Shown: positions 7,702-15,689 of the stretch, piece after piece
Layout of the letters: each line of letters opens with the position of its first letter
Position numbering within the stretch: position 1 is the stretch's first letter
Assembly (NCBI GenBank): GCA_040902535.1
Contig: JBBDXD010000006.1
Span: 104,497-168,496 of the forward strand
DNA: 64,000 nucleotides
Direction of reading: 5' to 3'
Source: Dehalococcoidia bacterium
GTDB lineage: Bacteria; Chloroflexota; Dehalococcoidia; DSTF01; JACRBR01
Position numbers and translations under genes: made by a program
The notes under the pieces: model-generated
The model's database searches: none
What the model saw: the letters and a program-made list of their open reading frames with translations, nothing else
Told to the model about the DNA's origin: nothing

Positions 7702-8904
7702 ATGAGATTCTACGAGTACGAAGCCAAGACGCTGCTCGCGAAAAGCGGCGTCCCCGTCTCGCAAGGCGGCCTGGCGACCACGCCCGACGAAGCCGCAGAC
7801 ATAGCCACCAGCGTCGGCGGCGAGGTGGTGTTGAAGTCGCAGGTGCTGAGCGGCGGCCGCATGAAAGCCGGCGGCGTCAAGTTCGTCTCGTCGCCCGACG
7901 AGGCGCGCCAGGCGGCTGACGCGATCCTGAAGCTCGAGATCAACGGCCAGCAAGCGCGCGGCGTGCTCGTCGAGAAGAAGTCGCCCGTGAAGAAGGAGTA
8001 CTACGCCGGCGTCATCTACGACGCCATCGCCAAATTGCCCGTCGCGATCTTCAGCGACATGGGCGGCATCGACATCGAAGAGGTGGCGGAGACGCACCCG
8101 GATCACGTCGCGCGCGTCCACTTCTCGACGTTCGAGCCGTTCCAGGAATTCAAGATGAAAGAACTGGTGTCGTCCCTCGGCATCAGCGGCAACGAATTGA
8201 CGGCCCTCACGCGCATCTGCACGGGATTGGCGAAGACGTTCCTGAAGTACGGCCTCACCCTCGCCGAAGTGAACCCGCTGGCCCAGCTCGAGGACGGCAC
8301 GTTCATCGCGCTCGACTCCCACATGGATATGGAAGAAGAGGCGCGCGACCAGCAAAAGGCGATCCTCGCCGAACTGGGCATCGGCAACGAGGAGACGAGG
8401 CAGGCGCGCCCGCCGACGCCCTTCGAGATCCGCGGCGCCGAGGTCGATGCGTCGGACTATCGCGGCGTCGCCGGCCGTGTCGTTGAATTCGAAGGCAACC
8501 TGGGGTGCGTCATCGGCGCTGGCGGCGGCAGCCTCACTATCTTTGACGCGCTGCGCAAGCATGGTGGCAAGCCGGCGAATTACTGCGAGATCGGCGGCAA
8601 CCCGAGCGTGAAGAAAGCCGCCGAACTGACCAAGCTCATCCTCAGCAAGCCCGGCGTCAGCAAGATCTGCGTGATCATGAACGTCGTCAGCAACACGCGC
8701 GTCGATATCGTCGCGCGCGGCGTGATCAAGGGCGTCGTCGAGAGCGGCTATGACCCGGCAGAGAGGATCGCCATCTTTCGCATCCCCGGATCGTGGGAGG
8801 ACGAAGGCTACAAGATCCTCAAAAAGTACGGCGTCGAGTACGCCGACCGCACCGTGCCCATGTCCGAGGCGGCGCGCCGCGCGGTGGAGAAGGTGCGAGC
8901 GTAG
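7702..8904 (+). CDS. sucC: SucC-type CoA ligase beta subunit (succinate- or malate-CoA ligase)
   Basis: ATP-grasp beta subunit of 400 residues. It begins with the typical YEYEAKTLLAKSGV and has KSQVLSGGRMKAGGV for nucleotide binding, LAEVNPLAQL with the metal-binding Asn, and a C-terminal CoA-ligase domain (GCVIGAGGGSLTIFD, ANYCEIGGNPS). The C-terminal domain differs from standard SucC, where the block is NGAGLAMATMD and LDVGGGA, so this is a divergent subgroup. Next to a malyl-CoA-type lyase, a malate-CoA ligase (MtkA-like) role is a real alternative. Start ATG 7702 begins the conserved N-terminus. sucD follows 6 bases later. Confidence 0.8.
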   Translation: MRFYEYEAKTLLAKSGVPVSQGGLATTPDEAADIATSVGGEVVLKSQVLSGGRMKAGGVKFVSSPDEARQAADAILKLEINGQQARGVLVEKKSPVKKEYYAGVIYDAIAKLPVAIFSDMGGIDIEEVAETHPDHVARVHFSTFEPFQEFKMKELVSSLGISGNELTALTRICTGLAKTFLKYGLTLAEVNPLAQLEDGTFIALDSHMDMEEEARDQQKAILAELGIGNEETRQARPPTPFEIRGAEVDASDYRGVAGRVVEFEGNLGCVIGAGGGSLTIFDALRKHGGKPANYCEIGGNPSVKKAAELTKLILSKPGVSKICVIMNVVSNTRVDIVARGVIKGVVESGYDPAERIAIFRIPGSWEDEGYKILKKYGVEYADRTVPMSEAARRAVEKVRA

Positions 8905-8910
8905 GCGAGC

Positions 8911-9816
8911 ATGAGCATCCTGATCGACGAGAACACGACCTTCATCATCCAGGGGATCACCGGCCGCGAAGCCGTGAACATGGCGCGCGAGTGCCTCGAC
9001 TACGGATCGAATCTCGTCGGCGGCGTGACGCCGGGTCGCGGCGGCCGCGACGTGCACGGTGTGCCGGTGTACGACACCGTCAAGGAGATCACATCACGCC
9101 AACGCGTCGACGCGTCGGTGATCTCGGTGCCGCCGGCGTTCGTGCGCGATGCCGCGTTCGAAGCGATCGAGAACGGCATCAAGCTGATCGTCATCGTCAC
9201 GGAGCGCATCCCGCGCCTCGAAGTGGCGCAACTGCTCGAAGTGGCGCGTCGCCACCACGCGCGGGTGATCGGTCCCAACTGCCTGGGCGTGCTGTCGCCC
9301 GGTAAGTCGCGCGTCGGTGGCATGGGCGGCGCGGCGGTCGCGGCGCGGCGCGCCTACCAGCCGGGCCCGATCGGCATCCTGTCACGCTCCGGCGGCATGA
9401 CGACGGAGATCGCCAACACGCTGACCGCCGCCGGTCTCGGGCAGAGCACCGCCGTCAGCATCGGCGGCGATGCCATCGTGGGATCGTCCTACGCCGAACT
9501 GATGCCGCTGTTCGAGGCCGATCCCGATACGAAGGCGATCGTCATCTACTCCGAGCCCGGCGGCCCCATGGAGGCGCAGCTCGCGAAGTACGTGAAAGAC
9601 AACAACTCGCGTCTGCCGATCGTCGCGTTCATGGCGGGACGCTTTATCGACGAAATGCCCGGCATGCGCTTCGGCCACGCCGGCACGATCGTCGAAGGCA
9701 AGGCCGACACGACGTCGGAGAAGATCGCCCGGATGCTCGACGCCGGCATCTCCGTCGCCGAGGAGATCCAGGACATACCGGACATGGTGAAGCAGCGACT
9801 GTCGGGGGTGCGCTAG
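8911..9816 (+). CDS. sucD: SucD-type CoA ligase alpha subunit
   Basis: 301 residues, normal for the alpha subunit. N-terminal CoA-binding Rossmann domain (FIIQGITGREAVN, GVTPGRGG), ligase domain with IGPNCLG and GILSRSGGMTTE, and the phosphohistidine loop seen as FGHAGTIVEG at about residue 250. It pairs with the beta subunit immediately upstream to make succinyl-CoA from succinate and nucleotide triphosphate, or malyl-CoA from malate if the complex is MtkAB-like. Its TAG is directly followed by the ATG of the ferredoxin-like gene, so the three are surely one transcript. Confidence 0.85.
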   Translation: MSILIDENTTFIIQGITGREAVNMARECLDYGSNLVGGVTPGRGGRDVHGVPVYDTVKEITSRQRVDASVISVPPAFVRDAAFEAIENGIKLIVIVTERIPRLEVAQLLEVARRHHARVIGPNCLGVLSPGKSRVGGMGGAAVAARRAYQPGPIGILSRSGGMTTEIANTLTAAGLGQSTAVSIGGDAIVGSSYAELMPLFEADPDTKAIVIYSEPGGPMEAQLAKYVKDNNSRLPIVAFMAGRFIDEMPGMRFGHAGTIVEGKADTTSEKIARMLDAGISVAEEIQDIPDMVKQRLSGVR

Positions 9817-10071
9817 ATGGCGTCGAACGGTTCCGGCATGTTCATCCGGGTCGAAGTCGACGAGCCGCTCGCGTCGGATGCGGCGGCGGCGCAGCAACTC
9901 GCGGGCGTCTGCCCCGTTGACATTTACGCGGCGACCAACGGCCACGTCGAGATCGTCGAAGATAACCTCGACGAGTGCATCCTCTGCGGCCTCTGCCTCG
10001 AAGTCGGTCCGCAAGGCGCCGTGCGCGTCATCAAGCTGTACGACAACAACGCGCTGTTGACGAAAGCGTAA
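9817..10071 (+). CDS. Ferredoxin-like protein with an unusual single-cluster motif
   Basis: 84 residues starting on the base after the sucD stop codon. It carries GVCPVDIY at about residues 29-36 and CILCGLCLEVGP at about 52-63. A standard ferredoxin motif would end C-P where this has G-P, so three cysteines come from the second motif and the fourth most likely from the earlier C-P. That gives one [4Fe-4S] cluster, as in FixX-like half-ferredoxins. A FixX-like electron carrier beside a CoA ligase is unexpected. Its partner is unknown. Confidence 0.7.
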   Translation: MASNGSGMFIRVEVDEPLASDAAAAQQLAGVCPVDIYAATNGHVEIVEDNLDECILCGLCLEVGPQGAVRVIKLYDNNALLTKA

Positions 10072-10175
10072 CGACGTACATCGCACCCGCCCCCAGCAGC
10101 GATGTTGGATTGCGGATGCGCGAACCGGTTTAGGCAGCCTCGCGCCAAGCGCCAGTTCCCCTAGTATTGAGCACC

Positions 10176-11615
10176 ATGGATCAGGACGCCGTCGCCGATG
10201 CGCCCGTGGCCGGAGAGGACGCCCCCGCAGCCGTGGCCACGCCTGCCGCGCTGCGCCCCTCGATCAGGCAGTACGGGATGCGGCCGCTCGTGATCCTCTT
10301 CATCCTCAACGGAGTCGACGAGTTCGATCGCGCAGTGCTTACCATCGCGCTCGACGACATTCGTCTGCACTTTGGGCTCTCGGACTTCACCGTCGGGCTA
10401 CTGCCGCTTGCGGTCATCTTCATCACCGGCATCCTCTCGCTCCCGGTCGGAAATTGGGCCGATCACTACAGCCGCACGAAGATCCTTGCGGTCGGCGCGC
10501 TGGTGTGGGGAAGCGCCGGTCTCTTCGCGGCGGGCTCGCGCTCGTTCCTGCAACTCTTTTTCACGCGCGCGTTGCTGGGCGTTGGTCAGGGCACGATCGG
10601 CCCCACGCACCTGAGCCTCCTTTCGGACTACTACCCGCAGCACGTGCGTGGTCGCGTCATGAACTACTGGCGCTCGGCGAACGCCTTCGGTTCGATCGTG
10701 GGCGCGGTCGTTGGCGCCGGCATTGTCGCGGCGGTCGGCTGGCGCTGGGGATTCGCGGCCGCGGCGGTACCGGGTTTGCTCTTCGGACTCGTGGCGCTGA
10801 CGCTGCGCGAGCCGAAGCGCGGTCAGGCCGAGTTGGACGAGGCCATCGTCGATAATCCAATGCTTGCCGGGTTCCTGCGCGAGCCAACTGACCGGAAGGG
10901 CTTCTTCGAGAGCCTGGGCACGATCCTCGCGACACGCACGCTCCGCTACATGATCCTGGCCAACGCGGCGATCGGCTTCACGCTGATCGGCGTTATCGTG
11001 TGGCTGCCGACGCTATTCGAGCGGCGGTACGGATTCGAGACGGAGGAGGCGGGCGCGATGTTCGGCGCGCTCGCGATCGCCGCGTTCCTTGGCCAGTGGT
11101 TTGCCGGCCCCTACGCCGACAACCGGCTGCATCGCGGCCTGGGCTATCTCGGACGCATGGGAGCGCTGTCCGTCGTCGTCCTTCTCGTGACGTGGACCGT
11201 GGCGTTCGCCATCCCGTACGCGCCAGTCACGCTGGCGATGCTGCTCGTCGGCGGCTTTGTCGCGTCCGTGACGTCGGGCGGACTCATTCCGATCGTCGCT
11301 GCGTGCTCGTCGCCGCGCATACGCAGTCAGTCGTTCGCCGCGTTCGGCCTGTCGCTCTCAGTGCTCGGCGCAGCCATGGCGCCGCTCGCGGTGGGCGGCG
11401 TATCGGAGCTGTTCCAGATGCGCGGCGTGGACGACGGCGACGCGCTGCGCTACTCGATGCTGCTGGCCACGGTCACCGTCGCGAGCGTCGGCGCGTGGTG
11501 GGTGTACGAGGCGAGCCGCAGCGCCGAAGACGACGCACGCCGCGCGGTCACCGAGTTTCTCGCCGAGAGCACCGGCGGCGGTGCGGCGGCGACGGACGGA
11601 ACGCCGCAGGCCTGA
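10176..11615 (+). CDS. Major facilitator superfamily transporter
   Basis: 479 residues with about 12 hydrophobic segments. The first cytoplasmic loop carries GNWADHYSRTKIL, the MFS signature after helix 2, and the second half has FAGPYADN, its counterpart. The N-terminal 35 residues are Ala/Asp-rich and cytoplasmic. A Glu/Asp pair in helix 1 (NGVDEFDRA) resembles organic-anion/sugar-phosphate-type porters. I cannot assign a substrate; given the setting, a dicarboxylate or organic acid is possible. ATG 10176 is preferred to the TTG 9 bases upstream; neither has a clear ribosome site. Confidence 0.8.
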   Translation: MDQDAVADAPVAGEDAPAAVATPAALRPSIRQYGMRPLVILFILNGVDEFDRAVLTIALDDIRLHFGLSDFTVGLLPLAVIFITGILSLPVGNWADHYSRTKILAVGALVWGSAGLFAAGSRSFLQLFFTRALLGVGQGTIGPTHLSLLSDYYPQHVRGRVMNYWRSANAFGSIVGAVVGAGIVAAVGWRWGFAAAAVPGLLFGLVALTLREPKRGQAELDEAIVDNPMLAGFLREPTDRKGFFESLGTILATRTLRYMILANAAIGFTLIGVIVWLPTLFERRYGFETEEAGAMFGALAIAAFLGQWFAGPYADNRLHRGLGYLGRMGALSVVVLLVTWTVAFAIPYAPVTLAMLLVGGFVASVTSGGLIPIVAACSSPRIRSQSFAAFGLSLSVLGAAMAPLAVGGVSELFQMRGVDDGDALRYSMLLATVTVASVGAWWVYEASRSAEDDARRAVTEFLAESTGGGAAATDGTPQA

Positions 11616-11657
11616 CGTCTGGAGGTTCTAGGCACCGACGCCGGTGGGGGAGTAATT

Positions 11658-11910
11658 CTGAAGACGACACGATACTTTGAAGAGCAGGTGCTGCGTAAAC
11701 GGCCGTACTTGCGGCGGGAATGGTGTGAGCAGGTTCTCAACCGCCCGCTTCAGAAAGGAGGTTCAGCCCGATGGGCGAGTCCGCTACTGGGGTATGATTA
11801 GCGAGTTGGATGGGCGGACACTCCGGGTGGTGACGCTTGAAGACGGAGAGACCGTACATAACGCGTTCCCTGATCGCGGATTCAAACCACCAAGCGAGGC
11901 AGCAGAGTGA
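11658..11910 (+). pseudogene. Small PDR-F motif protein of a toxin/antitoxin-like pair, decayed
   Basis: The C-terminal part (EVQPDGRVRYWG, then LRVVTLEDGETVHNAFPDRGF) matches a widespread family of about 85 residues that is usually encoded next to a DUF2283 gene. The N-terminal part (RYFEEQVLRKRPYLRREWCE) is present but in another frame; removing one G near 11754-11758 (cagaaaGGagg) joins them. The expected initiator is a CTG (11658) after a GGGGGAG, so the start codon also looks lost. The gene ends overlapping the next by 4 bases. Confidence 0.65.
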
Positions 11911-12116
11911 GGCTTCACTACTACGCAGAGACGGATTCGCTCTACATCGACCTCAGTTCGAAGCCCAGCAAGGAGTCGAACGAAATCGCGGACGGTATCG
12001 TCATTGACTTTGACGAAGACGGCAAGGTCGTTGGCATCGACATCGACCGTGCTTCGCGGATCTTGGATCTCAAGAAGCTGGAGATTGAGGGACTGCCTCT
12101 CGCAGCCACCTCTTAG
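11907..12116 (+). CDS. DUF2283 family protein
   Basis: 69 residues. The motif YYAETDSLYIDLSS, then ADGIVIDFDEDGKVVGIDIDRAS, is the whole DUF2283 fold. These small proteins commonly sit directly after a PDR-F-type partner and are suspected antitoxins or regulators; the biochemical role is not established. GTG start overlaps the partner stop. The gene looks intact although its partner is broken, a pattern expected when a toxin is lost first. Confidence 0.8.
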   Translation: MRLHYYAETDSLYIDLSSKPSKESNEIADGIVIDFDEDGKVVGIDIDRASRILDLKKLEIEGLPLAATS

Positions 12117-12120
12117 CACT

Positions 12121-12163
12121 TGACAGCCCGACCGACTGACGGACTGAAAGACTGACCGACTGA
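12121..12163. repeat. Imperfect tandem GACTGAC-type tract
   Basis: A 43-base tract made of degenerate copies of (C/G)GACTGA between the stop codons of two convergent genes. No hairpin with a U tract is visible, so I do not call it a terminator. Confidence 0.6.
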
Positions 12164-12166
12164 CGC

Positions 12167-13627
12167 CTAAATAAACACCGGGATCGGCTTCTTCTCTCGC
12201 TCTGCCACGCCGTCCGCGATCGCCGCTTCCGCTACTGCCTTCGCGACGTTCTTGAACACCGTCGGGTGAAACACGCTCGGGATGATGTATTCCGAGCTTA
12301 GTTCGTTCTTGCCGACCGCGGCCGCGATCGCCTCGGCGGCCTTCACCTTCATGTTCTCGGTGATGTGGCGCGCGCGCACGTCGAGCACGCCGCGGAACAG
12401 GCCGGGGAAGCACAGCACGTTGTTGATCTGGTTCGGGAAGTCCGAACGCCCCGTCGCCATCACGGCCACGTGCGGCCCCGCGATCTCCGGCCGAATCTCC
12501 GGATCCGGGTTCGCCATCGCCATCACGATCGGATCGCGGCTCATCTTCTTCAGGTCGTCGACGGTGATCATGTTCGGACCCGCCAGCCCGAGAAACAGGT
12601 CGGCGTCCTCCATCGCGTCGCTGACCGAGCCGCTCACGCCTTCGAGGTTCGTGTTGTCCGCGAACCACTCCTTCATGAAGTTCATGCCCTCGGTGCGGCC
12701 CTTGTAGATAATCCCCGTCCGGTCGCAGCCTATGATGTTCTTCACGCCGGCCGACATCAGGATCTTCGAGCACGCCACGCCCGCAGCGCCGACGCCCAAC
12801 ACGACGACCTTGATATCCGTCATGTTCTTCTTCACGATGCACAGTGCGTTCAGCGCCGCCGCCAGCACCACGACCGCCGTGCCGTGCTGGTCGTCGTGGA
12901 ATACCGGAATGTCCAGTTCGGCCTTAAGGCGCTCCTCGATGTAGAAGCAGCGCGGCGCCGAGATATCCTCCAGGTTGATGCCCCCGAACCCGGGCGCAAT
13001 CGCCTTCACGATCGCGACGATCTCGTCCTGATCCTTCGTGTCGAGGCAGATCGGCCACGCATCGACGCCGCCAAACGCCTTGAAGAGCATCGCCTTGCCT
13101 TCCATCACGGGCATCGCCGCTAATGGACCGAGGTCGCCGAGCCCGAGAATGGCGGTGCCGTCGCTGACGACGGCCACCGTGTTGCCCTTGATGGTCATCG
13201 AATAAGCGGCTTCCGGATCCTTATCGATCGCAAGGCACACGCGCGCGACGCCAGGTGTGTAGACCACGGACAGGTCGCGGCGGCTCGCCACCGGCACCTT
13301 GTTCGAAATCTCGATCTTGCCGCCGCGGTGGCTCAGGAACACCCGGTCCGAGACGCTCTTTATTGACACGCCCTTGATCTTCTTGACCTGGTCCACGATC
13401 TCGACCGCGTGCTCGCTGTCGCGTGCCTGCACGCTGATTTCGCGCACGATCGAGGTGCCCGTCGTCCGAATCACGTCAATATCGCCGAGATTCCCGCCGC
13501 AGTCGCCTACGGCCGCTGCGATCTGCGCCAGCATGCCCGGCTTATTGGGATACTGTGCCTGGAAGCTAAACGTGTACGACGCCGTGGGGACGTCGGCTGC
13601 GTGGCTGCCATTTCTGCTGCGGGCCAT
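12167..13627 (-). CDS. NAD-dependent malic enzyme with N-terminal ACT domain
   Basis: 486 residues. Decarboxylates malate to pyruvate. An ACT regulatory domain (about residues 18-100; PNKPGMLAQIAAAVGDCGGNLGDI) precedes the malic enzyme core: VVYTPGVARVCLAI, VSDGTAILGLGDLG, MEGKAMLFKAFGGVDAWPICLDT with the catalytic Lys, NLEDISAPRCF, FHDDQHGTAVVVLAALNAL and the Rossmann VVLGVGAAGVACSKIL. The ACT domain implies allosteric control by a small ligand. The ATG at 13627 follows GAGAGGAA about 8 bases away; the frame extends 9 codons further. It would drain C4 acids made by the upstream pathway. Confidence 0.9.
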   Translation of the reverse strand: MARSRNGSHAADVPTASYTFSFQAQYPNKPGMLAQIAAAVGDCGGNLGDIDVIRTTGTSIVREISVQARDSEHAVEIVDQVKKIKGVSIKSVSDRVFLSHRGGKIEISNKVPVASRRDLSVVYTPGVARVCLAIDKDPEAAYSMTIKGNTVAVVSDGTAILGLGDLGPLAAMPVMEGKAMLFKAFGGVDAWPICLDTKDQDEIVAIVKAIAPGFGGINLEDISAPRCFYIEERLKAELDIPVFHDDQHGTAVVVLAAALNALCIVKKNMTDIKVVVLGVGAAGVACSKILMSAGVKNIIGCDRTGIIYKGRTEGMNFMKEWFADNTNLEGVSGSVSDAMEDADLFLGLAGPNMITVDDLKKMSRDPIVMAMANPDPEIRPEIAGPHVAVMATGRSDFPNQINNVLCFPGLFRGVLDVRARHITENMKVKAAEAIAAAVGKNELSSEYIIPSVFHPTVFKNVAKAVAEAAIADGVAEREKKPIPVFI

Positions 13628-13794
13628 CTCGATGTTCCTCTCTCTGGGGCACATGCGTCGGGCAGCCTATTCTATGACTGGCCTGTGGTTATGGCTAGTT
13701 GACGATCCTCGCCGGTTCTCGTGCGTTGCTTGCACGTTTTCGCAACGAAGCGTACCGTCAACTGTCGCATCGATAGCAGCGATTGGAGATGTTC

Positions 13795-14649
13795 ATGGCG
13801 GAGCCGCAGGCGGGACGCGTGACGGTGGAAGAGGGCGTAGTCTTCGGCACCGGCGGCGGCCGCGATCTGAAATGCGACGTGTACACGCCGCCGCAGCCCG
13901 GCCCGCGCCGGCCCGGCGTGCTGCTCGTGCACGGCGGTGGCTGGGTGCGCGGCGACCGTACGCAGTTGCGCGGCTACGGCATCCTGCTCGGGCGCCTCGG
14001 CTACGTGTGCGTCGCGACGGAGTACCGCCTGACAGGCGAGGCCAAGTGGCCGGCGCAGCTCCACGACGTCAAGGCGGCGCTGCGGTGGATGCGCGCGAAC
14101 GCCGAGCGCCTCGGCGTCGATCCGGAGAAGATCGCGGTGTCCGGGAACTCTGCGGGCGCCCATCTTTCGCTGATGATCGCCGGCACGCAAAACATGCCGG
14201 CGTTCGAAGGCGACGGCGGTAACGCCGGCGTCAGCACGTCGGTCGCCGCATGCATCGCGTTCTACGCGCCCGTGCGCCTCGCCGAACTCTACGAACGCCG
14301 CGCCGATGCGTTTCTTCCCGCACTCTTCGCGCCCGACGCCACGCCGCAGACGATGGCTGGCGCTAGCCCGGATCGCCACGTCGCGAACAACTTTCCGCCG
14401 ACGCTGCTGATCTCCGGCAACAAGGACCAGACCGTGAATTACCGCGAGAGCGTGCACATGTACCACGCGCTGATCGACGCGGGCGCCCGTGCCGAACTGC
14501 ACCTCTACGAAGGCGCCCCGCACGCCTTCGACGCGCTACCGGACTTCGGGCGCCAGTGTGCATCGATCATGGCGCTCTTCCTCGACCGCGTGATGACGAA
14601 CCCGCGCCCCGTCGCCGCGCCGCAGACGACGATGGCCGGGCGCACATGA
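13795..14649 (+). CDS. Alpha/beta hydrolase (HSL-type esterase)
   Basis: 284 residues. Serine esterase of the hormone-sensitive-lipase family: oxyanion hole HGGGW, nucleophile elbow GNSAG at about residue 115-119, an Asp in GNKDQTV and the catalytic His in GAPHAF. No signal peptide, so cytoplasmic. ATG 13795 has GGAG about 8 bases upstream; two earlier in-frame starts lie inside that ribosome site. The stop overlaps the start of the VOC gene, so the two are cotranslated. Substrate not predictable. Confidence 0.85.
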   Translation: MAEPQAGRVTVEEGVVFGTGGGRDLKCDVYTPPQPGPRRPGVLLVHGGGWVRGDRTQLRGYGILLGRLGYVCVATEYRLTGEAKWPAQLHDVKAALRWMRANAERLGVDPEKIAVSGNSAGAHLSLMIAGTQNMPAFEGDGGNAGVSTSVAACIAFYAPVRLAELYERRADAFLPALFAPDATPQTMAGASPDRHVANNFPPTLLISGNKDQTVNYRESVHMYHALIDAGARAELHLYEGAPHAFDALPDFGRQCASIMALFLDRVMTNPRPVAAPQTTMAGRT

Positions 14650-15008
14650 ACGTCACTCAGTGCATCGTCAACATCAACAGCGAGCAGCCGGAAGAACTCA
14701 AGCGCTTCTACCGCGACGTCGTCGGCCTGCCGCCGCACCCCGACGTCAACCGCGAGAGCACCTACATTGCCGGCGCGACCGAAGTCGTCATCGATGGCCA
14801 CAGCGAGGTCCGCGGGCAGGCGCCGCAGCCACAGCGGATCATGATCAACCTGTTCGTCGATGACCTGACGAGCGATCAGCGCCGCCTCGAAGATCAAGGC
14901 GTCGCGTTCGTGCGCAGGGAAGGGCGTGAGTATTGGGGCGGCGTCATCTCGACGTTCTGTGATCCCGACGGCAACTATGTGCAGTTGATCGAGTTCCGCC
15001 CTGGTTGA
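14646..15008 (+). CDS. VOC (glyoxalase/dioxygenase fold) family protein
   Basis: 120 residues, a single vicinal-oxygen-chelate domain: IVNINSEQPEELKRFYRDVVGLPP at the start and FCDPDGNYVQLIEF at the end, which gives the last metal-ligand Glu. Starts with ATGA overlap on the esterase gene. Role unknown; such proteins include lyases, isomerases and resistance proteins. Confidence 0.8.
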   Translation: MNVTQCIVNINSEQPEELKRFYRDVVGLPPHPDVNRESTYIAGATEVVIDGHSEVRGQAPQPQRIMINLFVDDLTSDQRRLEDQGVAFVRREGREYWGGVISTFCDPDGNYVQLIEFRPG

Positions 15009-15022
15009 GCCTGCGCAGCGTG

Positions 15023-15538
15023 CTAACCCGAATACGTCCAGCCCAGGTCGTCGTCACGTAGCGGCTTGCCATGACTGATCTGCCCGCCATCGACGACCCG
15101 CGCGACGATCAGCGTATGGTCGCCCGTAGGGATGCCGCCTTCCACCTCGCACTCGTACCATGCCAGCGCGTCACGCAGGATCGGACAGCCGGTGCTCATC
15201 GTCTTGTGCGGGACGCCGGCGAGCTTGTCGACCATCACCGGTTTGCCCTCGGCCGCCCGGCCGATGATCTTGCCGGGATCAGCAGGCTGCAAGAACGTCG
15301 CGACGAGTTCGTGGCTGTTCTCGCCCATGACGTTCACGCTGAACACGCGCTCCTCGCGGATGTTCGCCAGCGTCCGCGCGTCGTTCTCGACGGACAGCGC
15401 GACCATGCGCGGCTGGAAGGAGATTTGCATGAGCCAGTGCGCCGCCATGACGTTGAGGCCCATCGGCCCCTTCGAGCCGACGACATACATGCCGTAATTC
15501 ATCATGTCCAGCGCAGGCTTCGCGTTCGAATCGGGCAC
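15023..15538 (-). CDS. Flavin reductase-like domain protein
   Basis: 171 residues with the split-barrel FMN-binding fold: YGMYVVGSK, NVMAAHWLMQISFQP for flavin contact, SVNVM, and GDHTLIVARVVDG near the C-terminus. Proteins like this supply reduced flavin to monooxygenases or act as NAD(P)H:FMN reductases. It lies divergent from the P450 gene. It is too short for a full two-component partner, so its electron acceptor is open. Confidence 0.8.
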   Translation of the reverse strand: MPDSNAKPALDMMNYGMYVVGSKGPMGLNVMAAHWLMQISFQPRMVALSVENDARTLANIREERVFSVNVMGENSHELVATFLQPADPGKIIGRAAEGKPVMVDKLAGVPHKTMSTGCPILRDALAWYECEVEGGIPTGDHTLIVARVVDGGQISHGKPLRDDDLGWTYSG

Positions 15539-15613
15539 TGCCGCTCCCTTCCAGGACGGACACGTCCTCGGATTGTAGCCACGTTGTCACCGTAAGTGCC
15601 GTCCGCACTGTGC

Positions 15614-15642
15614 TTGACAGGATCTCGGCACACCTCGATACT
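15614..15642 (+). promoter_or_regulatory. Sigma-70-like promoter of the P450 gene
   Basis: TTGACA at 15614-15619, a 17-base spacer and GATACT at 15637-15642, 48 bases before the P450 start. The -35 is perfect and the -10 matches 4 of 6. Confidence 0.55.
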
Positions 15643-15689
15643 TAGGCACCACCGAAATAATGGCTCGAAGCCAATGAATGGGAGGAGCC

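Noticed and set aside
7696-9057. Open frame of 453 codons opposite sucC and sucD
   Set aside because: Shadow of sucC; composition His/Arg/Asp-rich and no recognisable fold.
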